From JBPEWY01 sp052032225 (GTDB lineage Bacteria; Bacteroidota; Bacteroidia; Flavobacteriales; Flavobacteriaceae), in assembly GCA_052032225.1 (NCBI GenBank), contig JBPEWY010000040.1, positions 1-37,998 on the forward strand: 37,998 nt of DNA. The letters are read 5' to 3'. The notes under the pieces were generated by a model. It made no database searches. It had not been told where the DNA came from and saw only the letters and a program-made list of their open reading frames with translations. Below, piece by piece: positions 1-8,582 of the stretch; the stretch's first letter is position 1; every line of letters starts with the position of its first letter. A program made the translations under genes and the position numbers.

Positions 1-99
1 GTTTATAAGTCGGATAGCTGCATTTTAGGGTCGCATATTTGTACTGTTGGTTGCCAAAAACCAATAGTATTAACTGTTTAACATTAAAATTTAGTAAAC

Positions 100-432
100 A
101 TGAAAAATCTTAGAAACAAAGTACAGTTGATTGGAAATTTAGGAAACGACCCTGAAATTATTAATCTGGAAAGCGGCAAAAAATTGGCCAAATTTTCTAT
201 AGCCACTAACGAAAGCTATAAAAATGCGCAAGGCGAGCTTGTTAAAGATACCCAATGGCACAATATTGTAGCGTGGGGCAAAACAGCAGAAATTATAGAA
301 AAGTATTTGCTTAAAGGTAATGAAGTTGCAATAGAGGGTAAACTTACTTCGCGTAGCTATGAAACCAAAGAAGGAGACAAGCGCTATGTTACCGAAATTG
401 TGTGTAATGAGCTTTTAATGCTGGGTAAATAA
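100..432 (+). CDS. ssb: Short single-stranded DNA-binding protein (Ssb paralogue)
   Basis: This 110-residue protein is essentially one OB-fold. It has the Ssb N-terminus (NKVQLIGNLGNDPEI), the ATNESYKN segment, the conserved DTQWHNIVAWGK strand and the KGNEVAIEGKLTSRSYETK strand. It should bind ssDNA during replication, repair or recombination. It stops directly after the OB-fold, at NELLMLGK. The disordered linker and acidic C-terminal tip that recruit partner proteins in full-length bacterial Ssb are absent. It is therefore probably an accessory paralogue rather than the main replicative Ssb. It is followed by its own terminator and faces the next gene convergently, so it looks monocistronic on this side. 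The family call is very secure; the specialised role is inferred. Confidence 0.93.
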   Translation: MKNLRNKVQLIGNLGNDPEIINLESGKKLAKFSIATNESYKNAQGELVKDTQWHNIVAWGKTAEIIEKYLLKGNEVAIEGKLTSRSYETKEGDKRYVTEIVCNELLMLGK

Positions 433-455
433 GCTATAAAAAGCTACTAATGCGT

Positions 456-508
456 GAGGTTGCGTAAATAAAGTAAGCCAAGGCTGCTTTAAGCGCAACC
501 TCTTTTTT
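456..508 (+). terminator. Rho-independent terminator after ssb
   Basis: A perfect 9-bp stem, GAGGTTGCG (456-464) with CGCAACCTC (494-502), is followed by six T residues (503-508). The 29-nt region between the arms can itself pair (TAAAG..GCC with GGC..CTTTA), giving a long hairpin. It lies 24 bp after the ssb stop codon. Confidence 0.85.
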
Positions 509-554
509 ATAAGCTACCCCTAATTTGTTTAAAAACCATTGTACCTGAATAGGC

Positions 555-1643
555 CTATACCTTAATAAAAATTCGTTTTTTATATAGCACGTAAGCTAAA
601 GCTCCGTAAAAAGCCACAACAGCAATGGCATATAATAACGAGCTTAATTTATTGGGAAGCCAACTGAAGGTAAAAAGATTGTTGTATAATAAAGTGTGAA
701 TGCTAATACCGTTTATTTTTACCAAATAAAATGTTTTAGCAATAAAACCCGATAAGAAAAACACCGTTATAGCATTCATTCCCATAGCAGTAAAAACATT
801 ACCTAACGCTATTTTTTTTACATCGGTTATATAATGAAGTAGCACTAAAAATAGTGTTGCCCAACCGGCAGTAACCAACACAAAACTACTTGTCCAAAGT
901 GCTTTATTAAGCGGGAAAACAAAACTCCACAAGTAACCAATAGCAAGCAATAATCCGGAAATTAGCATTAAATCTTTTAATTTTTCTTGACTTTCCTGAA
1001 CAATTTTTTGTCCGATTAAAATGCCAATCAAACAGGTTGCAATAGCTGGGAAAGTGCTTAAAATACCTTCGGGATCATAATCTGCTTTCCACATATGAGA
1101 GCCTAAAACATACCAATCTATATAATTTGCCCAATTGTTAGGAGCTCTCTCTAATGTTGGCATAGTGCCATCCGGGAGCGGAACAAAACTCATAAAAAGC
1201 CAATATCCTATTACAAGAAATCCGGTTATAAGCAGTAACATTTTTCTGGTTACGTTTAAGTACAATACTGCCGAAACTAAAAACACAATCCCAATACGTT
1301 GTAACACTCCCGGAAATCTAATAGCTTCAAAATCTTTAACAAAAGGAGCGTAGGGTAAAAAAGCACTTAAAAACAGCCCTAAACCAATTAACTTTAATGC
1401 TCTTACGATTATTTTTTTATAAGTTTTAGCATTAGATTTTTTGTTTTTGTAGGCTAATGAGATAGAAATGCCTACTATGAATAAAAAGAACGGAAAAATT
1501 AAATCGGTTGGTGTTAAACCATGCCATGGTGCATGCAGTAGAGGAGCATAAACGTCAGACCAACTACCCGGATTATTTACCAGTATCATGGCTGCAACTG
1601 TAATCCCTCTAAAAATATCTATAGATGCTATTCTGTTTTGCAT
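555..1643 (-). CDS. NagX/HGSNAT-like transmembrane N-acetyltransferase (DUF5009-type)
   Basis: This 362-residue polytopic membrane protein opens with R-I-A-S-I-D-I-F-R-G, the signature of the heparan-alpha-glucosaminide N-acetyltransferase/NagX family. It continues with the family-typical WHGLTPTDLIFPFFLFIVG segment and roughly nine to ten hydrophobic helices, ending in a basic tail. Characterised HGSNAT relatives move an acetyl group from cytoplasmic acetyl-CoA onto terminal glucosamine on the other side of the membrane. In bacteria the family is usually found with GlcNAc or chitin catabolic genes, which fits this locus. It is the last gene of a four-gene minus-strand operon and starts 4 bp after the symporter stop. 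The exact acceptor (glucosamine or another amino sugar) is not visible in the sequence. Confidence 0.82.
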   Translation of the reverse strand: MQNRIASIDIFRGITVAAMILVNNPGSWSDVYAPLLHAPWHGLTPTDLIFPFFLFIVGISISLAYKNKKSNAKTYKKIIVRALKLIGLGLFLSAFLPYAPFVKDFEAIRFPGVLQRIGIVFLVSAVLYLNVTRKMLLLITGFLVIGYWLFMSFVPLPDGTMPTLERAPNNWANYIDWYVLGSHMWKADYDPEGILSTFPAIATCLIGILIGQKIVQESQEKLKDLMLISGLLLAIGYLWSFVFPLNKALWTSSFVLVTAGWATLFLVLLHYITDVKKIALGNVFTAMGMNAITVFFLSGFIAKTFYLVKINGISIHTLLYNNLFTFSWLPNKLSSLLYAIAVVAFYGALAYVLYKKRIFIKV

Positions 1644-1647
1644 AAAA

Positions 1648-3459
1648 TTACAGTACGTTGGCTTTTATTTTTCGCCAGGTTTTAGTTAATAAAAAGCCCG
1701 AAATTGTTGCAGTTGCAGTTAAAATTAATGCCATTGTATAGTTGCCGTAAATCCAATAGCCTGTTGCAAAAAGAGCACTGTAAATAAGCACACAACCTAA
1801 AAGCATTGCCACAATACCGGCCGGAACACTCCAGCTCTCGTTGGTTTCGGTTAGGGTAATATTGTCTTGTTGGGCTTGTTTTAAAACGGTTTTCCAACCC
1901 GGACCTCCCGGCTGTATTTTTTTGTAAAAGGTATATAATACAGCGTTACTTTCCGGCTTAGTGAGTAATGTAACGGTAATCCAAATTATAGAAGTTAATA
2001 AAACAATAAGAGGAAATTTTAAATACGACGGGAAAATACCTTCATCAGAAAATAGCGCATTACCAATATACTCTGTGTTAAATAAAATTGATATAATACC
2101 CGAAGCAAACATAGCCGAAATTTCGCTCCATGCATTTATACGCCACCAAAACCAGCGTAAAATAAATATGAGTCCGGTTCCGGCACCAAACATCAAAATA
2201 AAATCAAATAATTGTAACGCATTTTGAAGCATTAAAGCCAGCAACGCACTAAACACCATTAAAACAACAGTAGAGAGCCTTCCAACAGCAACTAAGGTTT
2301 TTTGCGAGGCATTTTTATTGATTTGCTGTTTATAAAAGTCATTTACTATATACGAAGATCCCCAGTTTAAATGGGTAGAAATAGTGCTCATATAAGCTGC
2401 AGCTAAAGCTGCAAGTAACAAGCCTAATAACCCTGCAGGCAGTTTGGTAAGCATGGCAGAATAGGCTAAATCGTGCCCCAACTTATCGTCTGCAATATTT
2501 GGGAATGCCTCTTGAATACTGGCTATATCCGGAAAAACAACCAACGAAACCAGCGCAACAATAATCCAAGGCCAAGGACGCAAAGCATAATGCATAATGT
2601 TAAAGAAAAAGGTTGCGCCAATGGCATGATTTTCATCTTTAGCAGCCAACATACGCTGGGCTATATAACCTCCTCCACCGGGTTCTGCTCCCGGATACCA
2701 TGAGCTCCACCATTGCACAGCTAACGGAATAATTAAAAGTGTAATTACAGCTTCTGTATTACTAAAATCAGGCAGAATAGAAAGTTTAGAGCTTACATTT
2801 TCATGAGAAAGCAATGCTTGCATACCTCCAACTTCGGGTAGATTAACTAAATAATAAGCAGCTGCAACAGAGCCTCCCATAGCAACAAAAAACAGTAAAA
2901 AATCGGTATACACTACTCCTTTAAATCCGCCAAGCGCACTAAAGGTAACGGTTACCAATCCTGCTATAACAACGGTTTGCCATGGTGCTAATCCTAACAT
3001 GATTCCACCAATTTTAATGGCAGCCAACGTTACACCCGCCATGGCTAAAATGTTAAATAGTATTCCTAAATAAACAGCTCTAAATCCTCTTAAAAATTTA
3101 GCGGGAGTACCACCGTATCGTAATTCGTAAAATTCTATATCTGTAGTAACTTTAGATTTTCTCCAGAGTTTAGCATACACAAAAACCGTTAAAAGCCCTG
3201 TAATTAAAAAAGCCCACCAGACCCAGTTGCCAGAAACACCATTTTTTCTAACAATATCTGTTACTAAATTAGGGGTATCTGTAGAAAATGTAGTGGCTAC
3301 CATAGAGAGCCCTAACAACCACCATGGCATACTTCTGCCCGATAAAAAATATTCGGTTGTGTTTTTCCCGGATTTTCTTGAAACCCAAATACCTATAAAT
3401 AAAGTGCAAGCAAAAAACAGTAAAATTAGAGCGTAATCTAAAGTAGTTAGTGTTACCAT
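1648..3459 (-). CDS. Sodium:solute symporter (SSS family)
   Basis: This 603-residue protein has about 13-14 hydrophobic helices. The N-terminus carries the SSS hallmark (TTEYFLSGRSMPWWLLGLSM) and the ATTFSTDTP motif of the sodium-site region, followed by GGFKGVVYTDFLLF. It should import a solute, probably a sugar or amino sugar, using the sodium gradient at the inner membrane. Its place between a LytTR regulator (10-bp gap) and a NagX-like acetyltransferase (4-bp gap), next to SusCD, NagB-like and GH20 genes, suggests GlcNAc or a small GlcNAc oligosaccharide as substrate. That substrate is inferred from context only. The long C-terminal part (QPGGPGWKTVLKQAQ onward, then two more helices) is seen in other Bacteroidota members of this family. 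Confidence 0.88.
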   Translation of the reverse strand: MVTLTTLDYALILLFFACTLFIGIWVSRKSGKNTTEYFLSGRSMPWWLLGLSMVATTFSTDTPNLVTDIVRKNGVSGNWVWWAFLITGLLTVFVYAKLWRKSKVTTDIEFYELRYGGTPAKFLRGFRAVYLGILFNILAMAGVTLAAIKIGGIMLGLAPWQTVVIAGLVTVTFSALGGFKGVVYTDFLLFFVAMGGSVAAAYYLVNLPEVGGMQALLSHENVSSKLSILPDFSNTEAVITLLIIPLAVQWWSSWYPGAEPGGGGYIAQRMLAAKDENHAIGATFFFNIMHYALRPWPWIIVALVSLVVFPDIASIQEAFPNIADDKLGHDLAYSAMLTKLPAGLLGLLLAALAAAYMSTISTHLNWGSSYIVNDFYKQQINKNASQKTLVAVGRLSTVVLMVFSALLALMLQNALQLFDFILMFGAGTGLIFILRWFWWRINAWSEISAMFASGIISILFNTEYIGNALFSDEGIFPSYLKFPLIVLLTSIIWITVTLLTKPESNAVLYTFYKKIQPGGPGWKTVLKQAQQDNITLTETNESWSVPAGIVAMLLGCVLIYSALFATGYWIYGNYTMALILTATATISGFLLTKTWRKIKANVL

Positions 3460-3469
3460 AATTTAGTAA

Positions 3470-4186
3470 TTAAGAGTCGTCTTCGTTTGTGTGTAAAATT
3501 CGGTCTTTAGCAATTTTTTGATAGTTTCTTCCGATGGGTATTTTTCTGTTAGATATTTCTATGGTGTTACCATCTAAAGCCACAATTTTGTTTAGAGCAA
3601 TAGTGTACGATCGGTGTACTCGCAAAAAGTTACTTGCCGGAAGCTCTTCGGTTATGGCAGTTAATGATTTGTGTACTACATAATCGCCTAAAGTAGTAAT
3701 TACTTTTACATAATCTTTTAAACTTTCTATTAGTAAAATATCATTAAGGTTAACTTTTATAAGTTTTTTGTTAACCCGCAAAAACATATGGGGTTCTTGC
3801 TGCAACAAACTATCTGTTTGGGTTGTGTTGTATTTATATTGATAAATTTTGTTGACGGTTTTTAAAAAACGATTAAGCGGAATGGGTTTTACTAAATAAT
3901 CTAATACATCCAGCTCAAAACTTTTAACGGCATATTCACGGTAAGCTGTTGTAATTACAAAAAGCGGTTTGTTTGTAAGACTTTCTATAAACTCAAACCC
4001 GGTCATTTGCGGCATATTAATATCTAAAAAAACCACATCAATTTTTTCTTTTTCTAAAAGCTCATAGGCTTTAATAGGATTGTTATAAGTTTGCACAATC
4101 TGAAAGTTATCAAACTGGGCTAAGTGATTTTCTATAACATTAATGGCCAAAGGTTCATCATCTATAATAACGCATTTAATAATCAT
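3470..4186 (-). CDS. LytTR-family response regulator
   Basis: This 238-residue protein has a receiver domain followed by a LytTR DNA-binding domain. The receiver (about residues 1-120) has acidic D9/D10, phosphoacceptor D55 in VVFLDINMPQ, and a conserved Lys in YLVKPI. The LytTR domain (about 135-235) includes NDILLIESLKDYVKV and FLRVHRSYTIALNKI. The start overlaps the kinase stop by ATGA (4183-4186), so the two are translationally coupled. LytTR regulators bind short direct repeats upstream of target genes. The obvious targets are its own operon and the divergent susCD operon across the 241-bp region. Confidence 0.93.
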   Translation of the reverse strand: MIIKCVIIDDEPLAINVIENHLAQFDNFQIVQTYNNPIKAYELLEKEKIDVVFLDINMPQMTGFEFIESLTNKPLFVITTAYREYAVKSFELDVLDYLVKPIPLNRFLKTVNKIYQYKYNTTQTDSLLQQEPHMFLRVNKKLIKVNLNDILLIESLKDYVKVITTLGDYVVHKSLTAITEELPASNFLRVHRSYTIALNKIVALDGNTIEISNRKIPIGRNYQKIAKDRILHTNEDDS

Positions 4187-5226
4187 TGTGCCGGGATTTT
4201 TAAATACACTGAATATTTATCTTTTTGTTGAGTTGTTTTAAAGGTGTAATTATTAGCATAAAGTAAATTTAATCTTCTTACGGCATTGGCAATACCAATT
4301 CCGTGTTTTTTTTGATGTTCGTTTAATGCTTTCTCATTAAAATTATTTGTGACTTCAAAAATTAAATATTGATTGTTAACGGTAAAGTTTATGGTAATTA
4401 AAATATTATCATTCTCAACTAAGCCATGTTTAAAGCAGTTTTCTATAAATGGTAAAAACAACAAAGGAGGCACTTTAATATCTTCTATATTTCCTGTTAT
4501 GTTTAAGTTTGCATTAACACGATCTTTAAAACGAAGGCGCTCAATATCTATGTAGTTATTAATATGCTCAATTTCTTTTAAGAGACTAATTTTAGTAGTA
4601 TTTACTTCGTATAAAACATACTGCATCATATTAGAGAGCTTAATTACCATTTGTGGCGCACTGTCTGATTTCTCTAATGTTAAGGCATAAAGATTATTTA
4701 AGATGTTAAAGAAAAAATGCGGTTGAATTTGTGTTTTTAAAAACTTAAGCTCTGTACTAAGTTGGAGCGCTGCCAACTCTTCGTTTCTTTTTTTCTCTAT
4801 ACTCCAATCTACAATAAGCTTAATAGCTGTAACAAAAGCAATTACATACAATTCTCCTAATACTACAGCAGCAACATGGTTAAAGGTTAAAAACGCACTT
4901 TGTGTGTCGGCTTCAGGCCAAATATCTTTTGTAACTAATAAATAATTTAATCCTGTTCTAACTAAATAAACCATAGCAAGCATTGCTAGCAAACTTGCTA
5001 AATAATGCCAGTGTTTTTTTCTAAGAATAAACTTTGGAATGAGATAATAGATGTTTATATAAACAACTATTATGTGAATAGGGAACTCTACAAGATTAGA
5101 TTTTAAAGAGTACCAATAATCATTAAAATAACTACCCCAACGTACAACATTAAAAGCAAAATACACAAACCAAAAAAGGATGTGATATTTTATAGGAATA
5201 GTGGTTTTAATGTTTTTGAGTAGCAA
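4183..5226 (-). CDS. LytS/YehU-type sensor histidine kinase
   Basis: This 347-residue membrane kinase has four predicted transmembrane helices in the first ~150 residues, with little room for a periplasmic sensor domain. A short linker helix and a His_kinase-family core follow. The phosphoacceptor is H170 in QIQPHFFFNILNNL and the N-box is LLFLPFIENCFKHGL. The ATP lid is the short HGIGIANAVRRLNLLY type of LytS kinases. It is the first gene of a minus-strand operon with its response regulator (4-bp overlap), a symporter and a NagX-like acetyltransferase. With so little extracellular sequence, it may sense a membrane-linked cue or the activity of the neighbouring transporter. That is inference. 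Confidence 0.92.
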   Translation of the reverse strand: MLLKNIKTTIPIKYHILFWFVYFAFNVVRWGSYFNDYWYSLKSNLVEFPIHIIVVYINIYYLIPKFILRKKHWHYLASLLAMLAMVYLVRTGLNYLLVTKDIWPEADTQSAFLTFNHVAAVVLGELYVIAFVTAIKLIVDWSIEKKRNEELAALQLSTELKFLKTQIQPHFFFNILNNLYALTLEKSDSAPQMVIKLSNMMQYVLYEVNTTKISLLKEIEHINNYIDIERLRFKDRVNANLNITGNIEDIKVPPLLFLPFIENCFKHGLVENDNILITINFTVNNQYLIFEVTNNFNEKALNEHQKKHGIGIANAVRRLNLLYANNYTFKTTQQKDKYSVYLKIPAQ

Positions 5227-5283
5227 AATTAAATTGTTGATGAATTTTTAAAAATAAAAACAGTTTGTTGAGTAAATCTCAAA

Positions 5284-5313
5284 CAATGTTACTAATTATT
5301 GATTAATTAACAA
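5284..5313 (-). promoter_or_regulatory. Candidate promoter of the kinase-regulator-symporter-acetyltransferase operon
   Basis: On the minus strand, TTG (plus 5311-5313) is followed after 19 bp by TAACATTG (plus 5284-5291). This is 7 of 8 matches to the Bacteroidota -7 consensus TAnnTTTG at normal spacing. A near-palindrome TTATTG..CAATAA (5296-5316) lies in the spacer and over the -33 element, where a regulator could act. Confidence 0.35.
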
Positions 5314-5418
5314 TAAAAACACAAAAAGTTTATTTTTCAACAAAACGGTTGTCGATAAATTTATGTTGTTAATGAGTAGTTTACAGCCGTTAAGATATTT
5401 TATTTCAATACAATAACT

Positions 5419-5468
5419 TAATAAAATACATTAGGTAGTAATTAACTAAGACCTAACGTATTTTATTA
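5419..5468 (+). promoter_or_regulatory. Large inverted repeat ending on the susC start codon
   Basis: Left arm AATAAAATACATTAGGT (5420-5436) and right arm ACCTAACGTATTTTATT (5451-5467) are complementary at 16 of 17 positions, with one A:C mismatch. A further pair joins T5419 to A5468, the first base of the susC ATG. The 14-nt centre can extend the stem with AGT/ACT around AATTA. In RNA this would be a stable hairpin holding the translation start, and in DNA a large operator. Its location argues for control of the susCD operon. Confidence 0.6.
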
Positions 5469-8400
5469 TGAAAAAAACGCGAGCATTTTCCCTCTTAATT
5501 TTAGCATTAATAACTACTTTTCAGGTAGCATTTGCACAACAAAAAGAGGTAAGAGGAACGGTTACCGATCAAGCAGGAACACCTCTGGCGGGGGTTAATG
5601 TTCTGGTTGAAGGAACTACTACCGGAGCACAAACCGATTTTGATGGAAACTACATCATCACGGCATCGGTTGGAGACATCTTAGTGTTTTCGTATTTAGG
5701 GATGGCAACACAAAAAATAACAGTTGGTTCATCTAACACTATAAATGTAACATTACAAGAAGACACACAGTTTTTAGACGAAGTAGTTGTTACTTCTTTA
5801 GGAATTACAAGAGAAAAAAAATCATTAGGATATGCTGTAACAGAACTTCAAGCAGACGAGGTAAATACGGTAAAAGACTATAATGTGGCAAACTCTTTGG
5901 TTGGTAAAGTTGCCGGTTTAGTAATTAACCAATCCGGAGGACTTGGTTCTGGTTCAAGAATTACCATAAGAGGTAATAACACCATTACCGGTAATAACCA
6001 AGCATTAATTGTAGTAGATGGTATTCCAATAGATACTTCGGGCTCAGAATCTGGCGGTAGTGTATTTAACAGTACTGTAACAGGAGGCGGAATCACAGAT
6101 ATTAATCCGGAAGATATAGAATCTATATCGGTATTAAAAGGACCTAATGCAGCTGCATTATATGGTTCTCGTGCAGCAAGCGGAGTAATTTTAATTACTA
6201 CAAAAAAAGGCACAAAAGGAGCCGGGTTAGGAGTTACATTAACATCTAACATAGCCATAGAAGACACCATGTTTTTACCGGATTTTCAAAATGAATACGG
6301 ACAAGGTACAAATGGCGCCCCTTATCCTGATTTAGCCGGTATGGGAAGCTTGTCTTGGGGCTCTCAGTTAGATGGTTCACAACAATTATACTACACAGGA
6401 GAGCAAAGAGCCTATACAGCACAACCTGATAACGTAAAAGATTTTTTTGAAACCGGACTCAGAAGTATCAATTCTCTGGCAATAGATAAAGGAGCAGAAA
6501 ACTTTAGTGTTCGTTTTTCTTATACCAATAATGCTACTACATCTATACTGCCAAACTCTAAATTACAAAGTCATAATGTTAATTTAAGAACACTTTTTGA
6601 TCTTTCAGACAATTTTAGTTTTGATGGTAAGGCAACCTATTTTACCCAAGAGCTTAACAACAGAGTTAATCTGGGTTCAGAAGGAGTAATGGCATATGTA
6701 TATTATATGCCCAGAAATATTAGAATTAATGATTTAAAACGCTATCAAGTAGAAAATCCGGCGTTGTACGATATACAAGAAGGACTTAATGATTATGATG
6801 TAATTAGTTATGCCGGGCAAGGAAAAAGCATCGGAAATCCGTATTGGATTCTAGAAAATGATGTAAATGATGAACGAAGAGAACGTTTTTTAGGTTTCGG
6901 TAAACTAAACTACGAATTTACTGATTGGCTTTCTGCATTTGTTAGGGTTGGTGCAGATATTACTAATGTTAGAGAAGATGTAATACAACAACCGGGTCAT
7001 CACTTTAGGCGTTGGGGACGCGTTACATTTAGCAGTAATAAGTACACAGAGTTAAATGCTGATTTTCTAGTTACGGCAAATAGAGATTTAACAGACAAGC
7101 TTAATCTTGTAGCCAGTGTTGGCGGAAATTTATCTAAGCGTACTTTTGAAACCATGTGGGTAAGAGGCGAGCAATTTAAAATTCCTACTCGTGCCTTTTT
7201 AGCCAACACCAACATACAAGAAAGTCGTCATACTCCTTTAGCAATAAAGAAAGTAAATTCTTTATACGGCTCGTTTAGTTTCTCTTATGATGATTTTATT
7301 TATTTAGATCTCACCGGGCGTAACGATTGGTCCTCTTCTTTAGCAAAAGATAATCGCTCTTTCTTTTATCCGTCTGCCAGTTTTGCAATATTGCTAGAAA
7401 GGTTTGTAGACCCAGATAGAGAAGTGCTAAATTTATTAAAATTCAGAACAAGTTGGGCAGAAGTAGGTAACGACACAGGAGTATATCAATTACGTCAAAC
7501 TTTCGATGTCCCTGCGCAAGGCTACTTAGGTTTAACAACTTTAGGAGCGCCTAATGTTAGATTTAACGAAGATTTAAAACCAGAAAGTGTAAAATCGTTT
7601 GAAGTTGGTGTAGAAGGAAGATTTTTTGGTAACAGACTCTACACAGACATATCATTATACAAAATCGTAACAAACGATATGATTTTTGATGTTCCGGTAC
7701 CACCGGCAACAGGGTTTAATTTCTTTAGAGAAAATGTAGGTGAAGTTCAAAACAAAGGTATAGAACTACTAATTGGCGGAAAACCAATTCAGACACCAAA
7801 CTTTAGTTGGGATGTTTCGTTTATTTATTCTAAAAATAAAAATGAGCTGATAGAACTTATAGATGGTTTAGAAGGCACACCACTTAACAGTACTAATAGT
7901 GGTAATGTTTCTATCAGAGCCGAAGTAGGAGGAGGAATTGGTGATATTTACGGTACCGTTTGGGATACAGACGACAGTGGTAACTTATTAGTAAATGCAG
8001 AAGGCAGACCCCAAGCATCTTCAGAAAGAGAATTTTTAGGAAATGCCCAACCAGACTGGATTGGTAGTATTACCAACACACTATCGTATAAAAACTTTTC
8101 ACTTAGGTTTTTAATAGATGGAAGGTTTGGAGGAGAAATTTACTCGTCAACATCGGCTAATTTAGACGGCACAGGAGTATCTGAAAGAAGTTTACAATAC
8201 AGAGAATCCGGAATAGTGATAGATGCTATAAACACCGGAACCGGTTCTCAAAACACAGAAAATATCACTGCTCAAGAGTATTGGTCTAGCTATTCTGGTA
8301 TTGCAGAACACTATGTGTATGACCAGACCAATATTAGGTTGAGAGAATTTGTGCTAAACTACCGAGTACCCTCAAACGTTGTTAAAAAAATAGGAATGAC

Positions 8401-8569
8401 TTCGGCAACGGTAGGACTCATAGGAAGAAACCTGTTTTTCTTTTATAAAAAAGCAAAAGACATAGATCCGGATGCAACCCTAGGGACAGGATTATCTGGT
8501 CAAGGTATATCAATAAACAATGTGCCTACAGTTAGAAGCTTTGGGGTAAACGTAAATCTTAAATTTTAA
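5468..8569 (+). CDS. susC: SusC/RagA-type TonB-dependent outer-membrane transporter
   Basis: This 1033-residue protein has a signal peptide (cleavage near AFAQQ). A carboxypeptidase-regulatory-like domain follows (EVRGTVTDQAGTPLAGVNVLVEG to NVTLQED), then the SusC motif DEVVVTSLGITREKKSLGYA and a plug domain. The plug includes ITIRGNNTI, VDGIPID and VLKGPNAAALYGSRAASGVI. A long beta-barrel ends in FGVNVNLKF, with the terminal Phe typical of outer-membrane proteins. It should form a TonB-driven import channel with the SusD lipoprotein encoded 13 bp downstream. The next genes (NagB/PIG-L fusion, GH20 hexosaminidase) point to GlcNAc-containing oligosaccharides as substrate. That is a contextual inference, since SusC sequence alone does not show specificity. 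Confidence 0.95.
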   Translation: MKKTRAFSLLILALITTFQVAFAQQKEVRGTVTDQAGTPLAGVNVLVEGTTTGAQTDFDGNYIITASVGDILVFSYLGMATQKITVGSSNTINVTLQEDTQFLDEVVVTSLGITREKKSLGYAVTELQADEVNTVKDYNVANSLVGKVAGLVINQSGGLGSGSRITIRGNNTITGNNQALIVVDGIPIDTSGSESGGSVFNSTVTGGGITDINPEDIESISVLKGPNAAALYGSRAASGVILITTKKGTKGAGLGVTLTSNIAIEDTMFLPDFQNEYGQGTNGAPYPDLAGMGSLSWGSQLDGSQQLYYTGEQRAYTAQPDNVKDFFETGLRSINSLAIDKGAENFSVRFSYTNNATTSILPNSKLQSHNVNLRTLFDLSDNFSFDGKATYFTQELNNRVNLGSEGVMAYVYYMPRNIRINDLKRYQVENPALYDIQEGLNDYDVISYAGQGKSIGNPYWILENDVNDERRERFLGFGKLNYEFTDWLSAFVRVGADITNVREDVIQQPGHHFRRWGRVTFSSNKYTELNADFLVTANRDLTDKLNLVASVGGNLSKRTFETMWVRGEQFKIPTRAFLANTNIQESRHTPLAIKKVNSLYGSFSFSYDDFIYLDLTGRNDWSSSLAKDNRSFFYPSASFAILLERFVDPDREVLNLLKFRTSWAEVGNDTGVYQLRQTFDVPAQGYLGLTTLGAPNVRFNEDLKPESVKSFEVGVEGRFFGNRLYTDISLYKIVTNDMIFDVPVPPATGFNFFRENVGEVQNKGIELLIGGKPIQTPNFSWDVSFIYSKNKNELIELIDGLEGTPLNSTNSGNVSIRAEVGGGIGDIYGTVWDTDDSGNLLVNAEGRPQASSEREFLGNAQPDWIGSITNTLSYKNFSLRFLIDGRFGGEIYSSTSANLDGTGVSERSLQYRESGIVIDAINTGTGSQNTENITAQEYWSSYSGIAEHYVYDQTNIRLREFVLNYRVPSNVVKKIGMTSATVGLIGRNLFFFYKKAKDIDPDATLGTGLSGQGISINNVPTVRSFGVNVNLKF

Positions 8570-8582
8570 TTTAATGCTAGTC

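Noticed and set aside
1..81. Open frame from the window edge that could be the end of an upstream gene
   Set aside because: The 26 codons read (VYKSDSCILG..) show no recognisable pattern and the frame is open by chance length. A small TTGGTT/AACCAA repeat (47-64) lies in it. I cannot support a gene.
5878..6270. 130-codon minus-strand ORF inside susC
   Set aside because: It is antisense to the conserved SusC plug region; its length follows from the codon composition of that region and no motif is visible.
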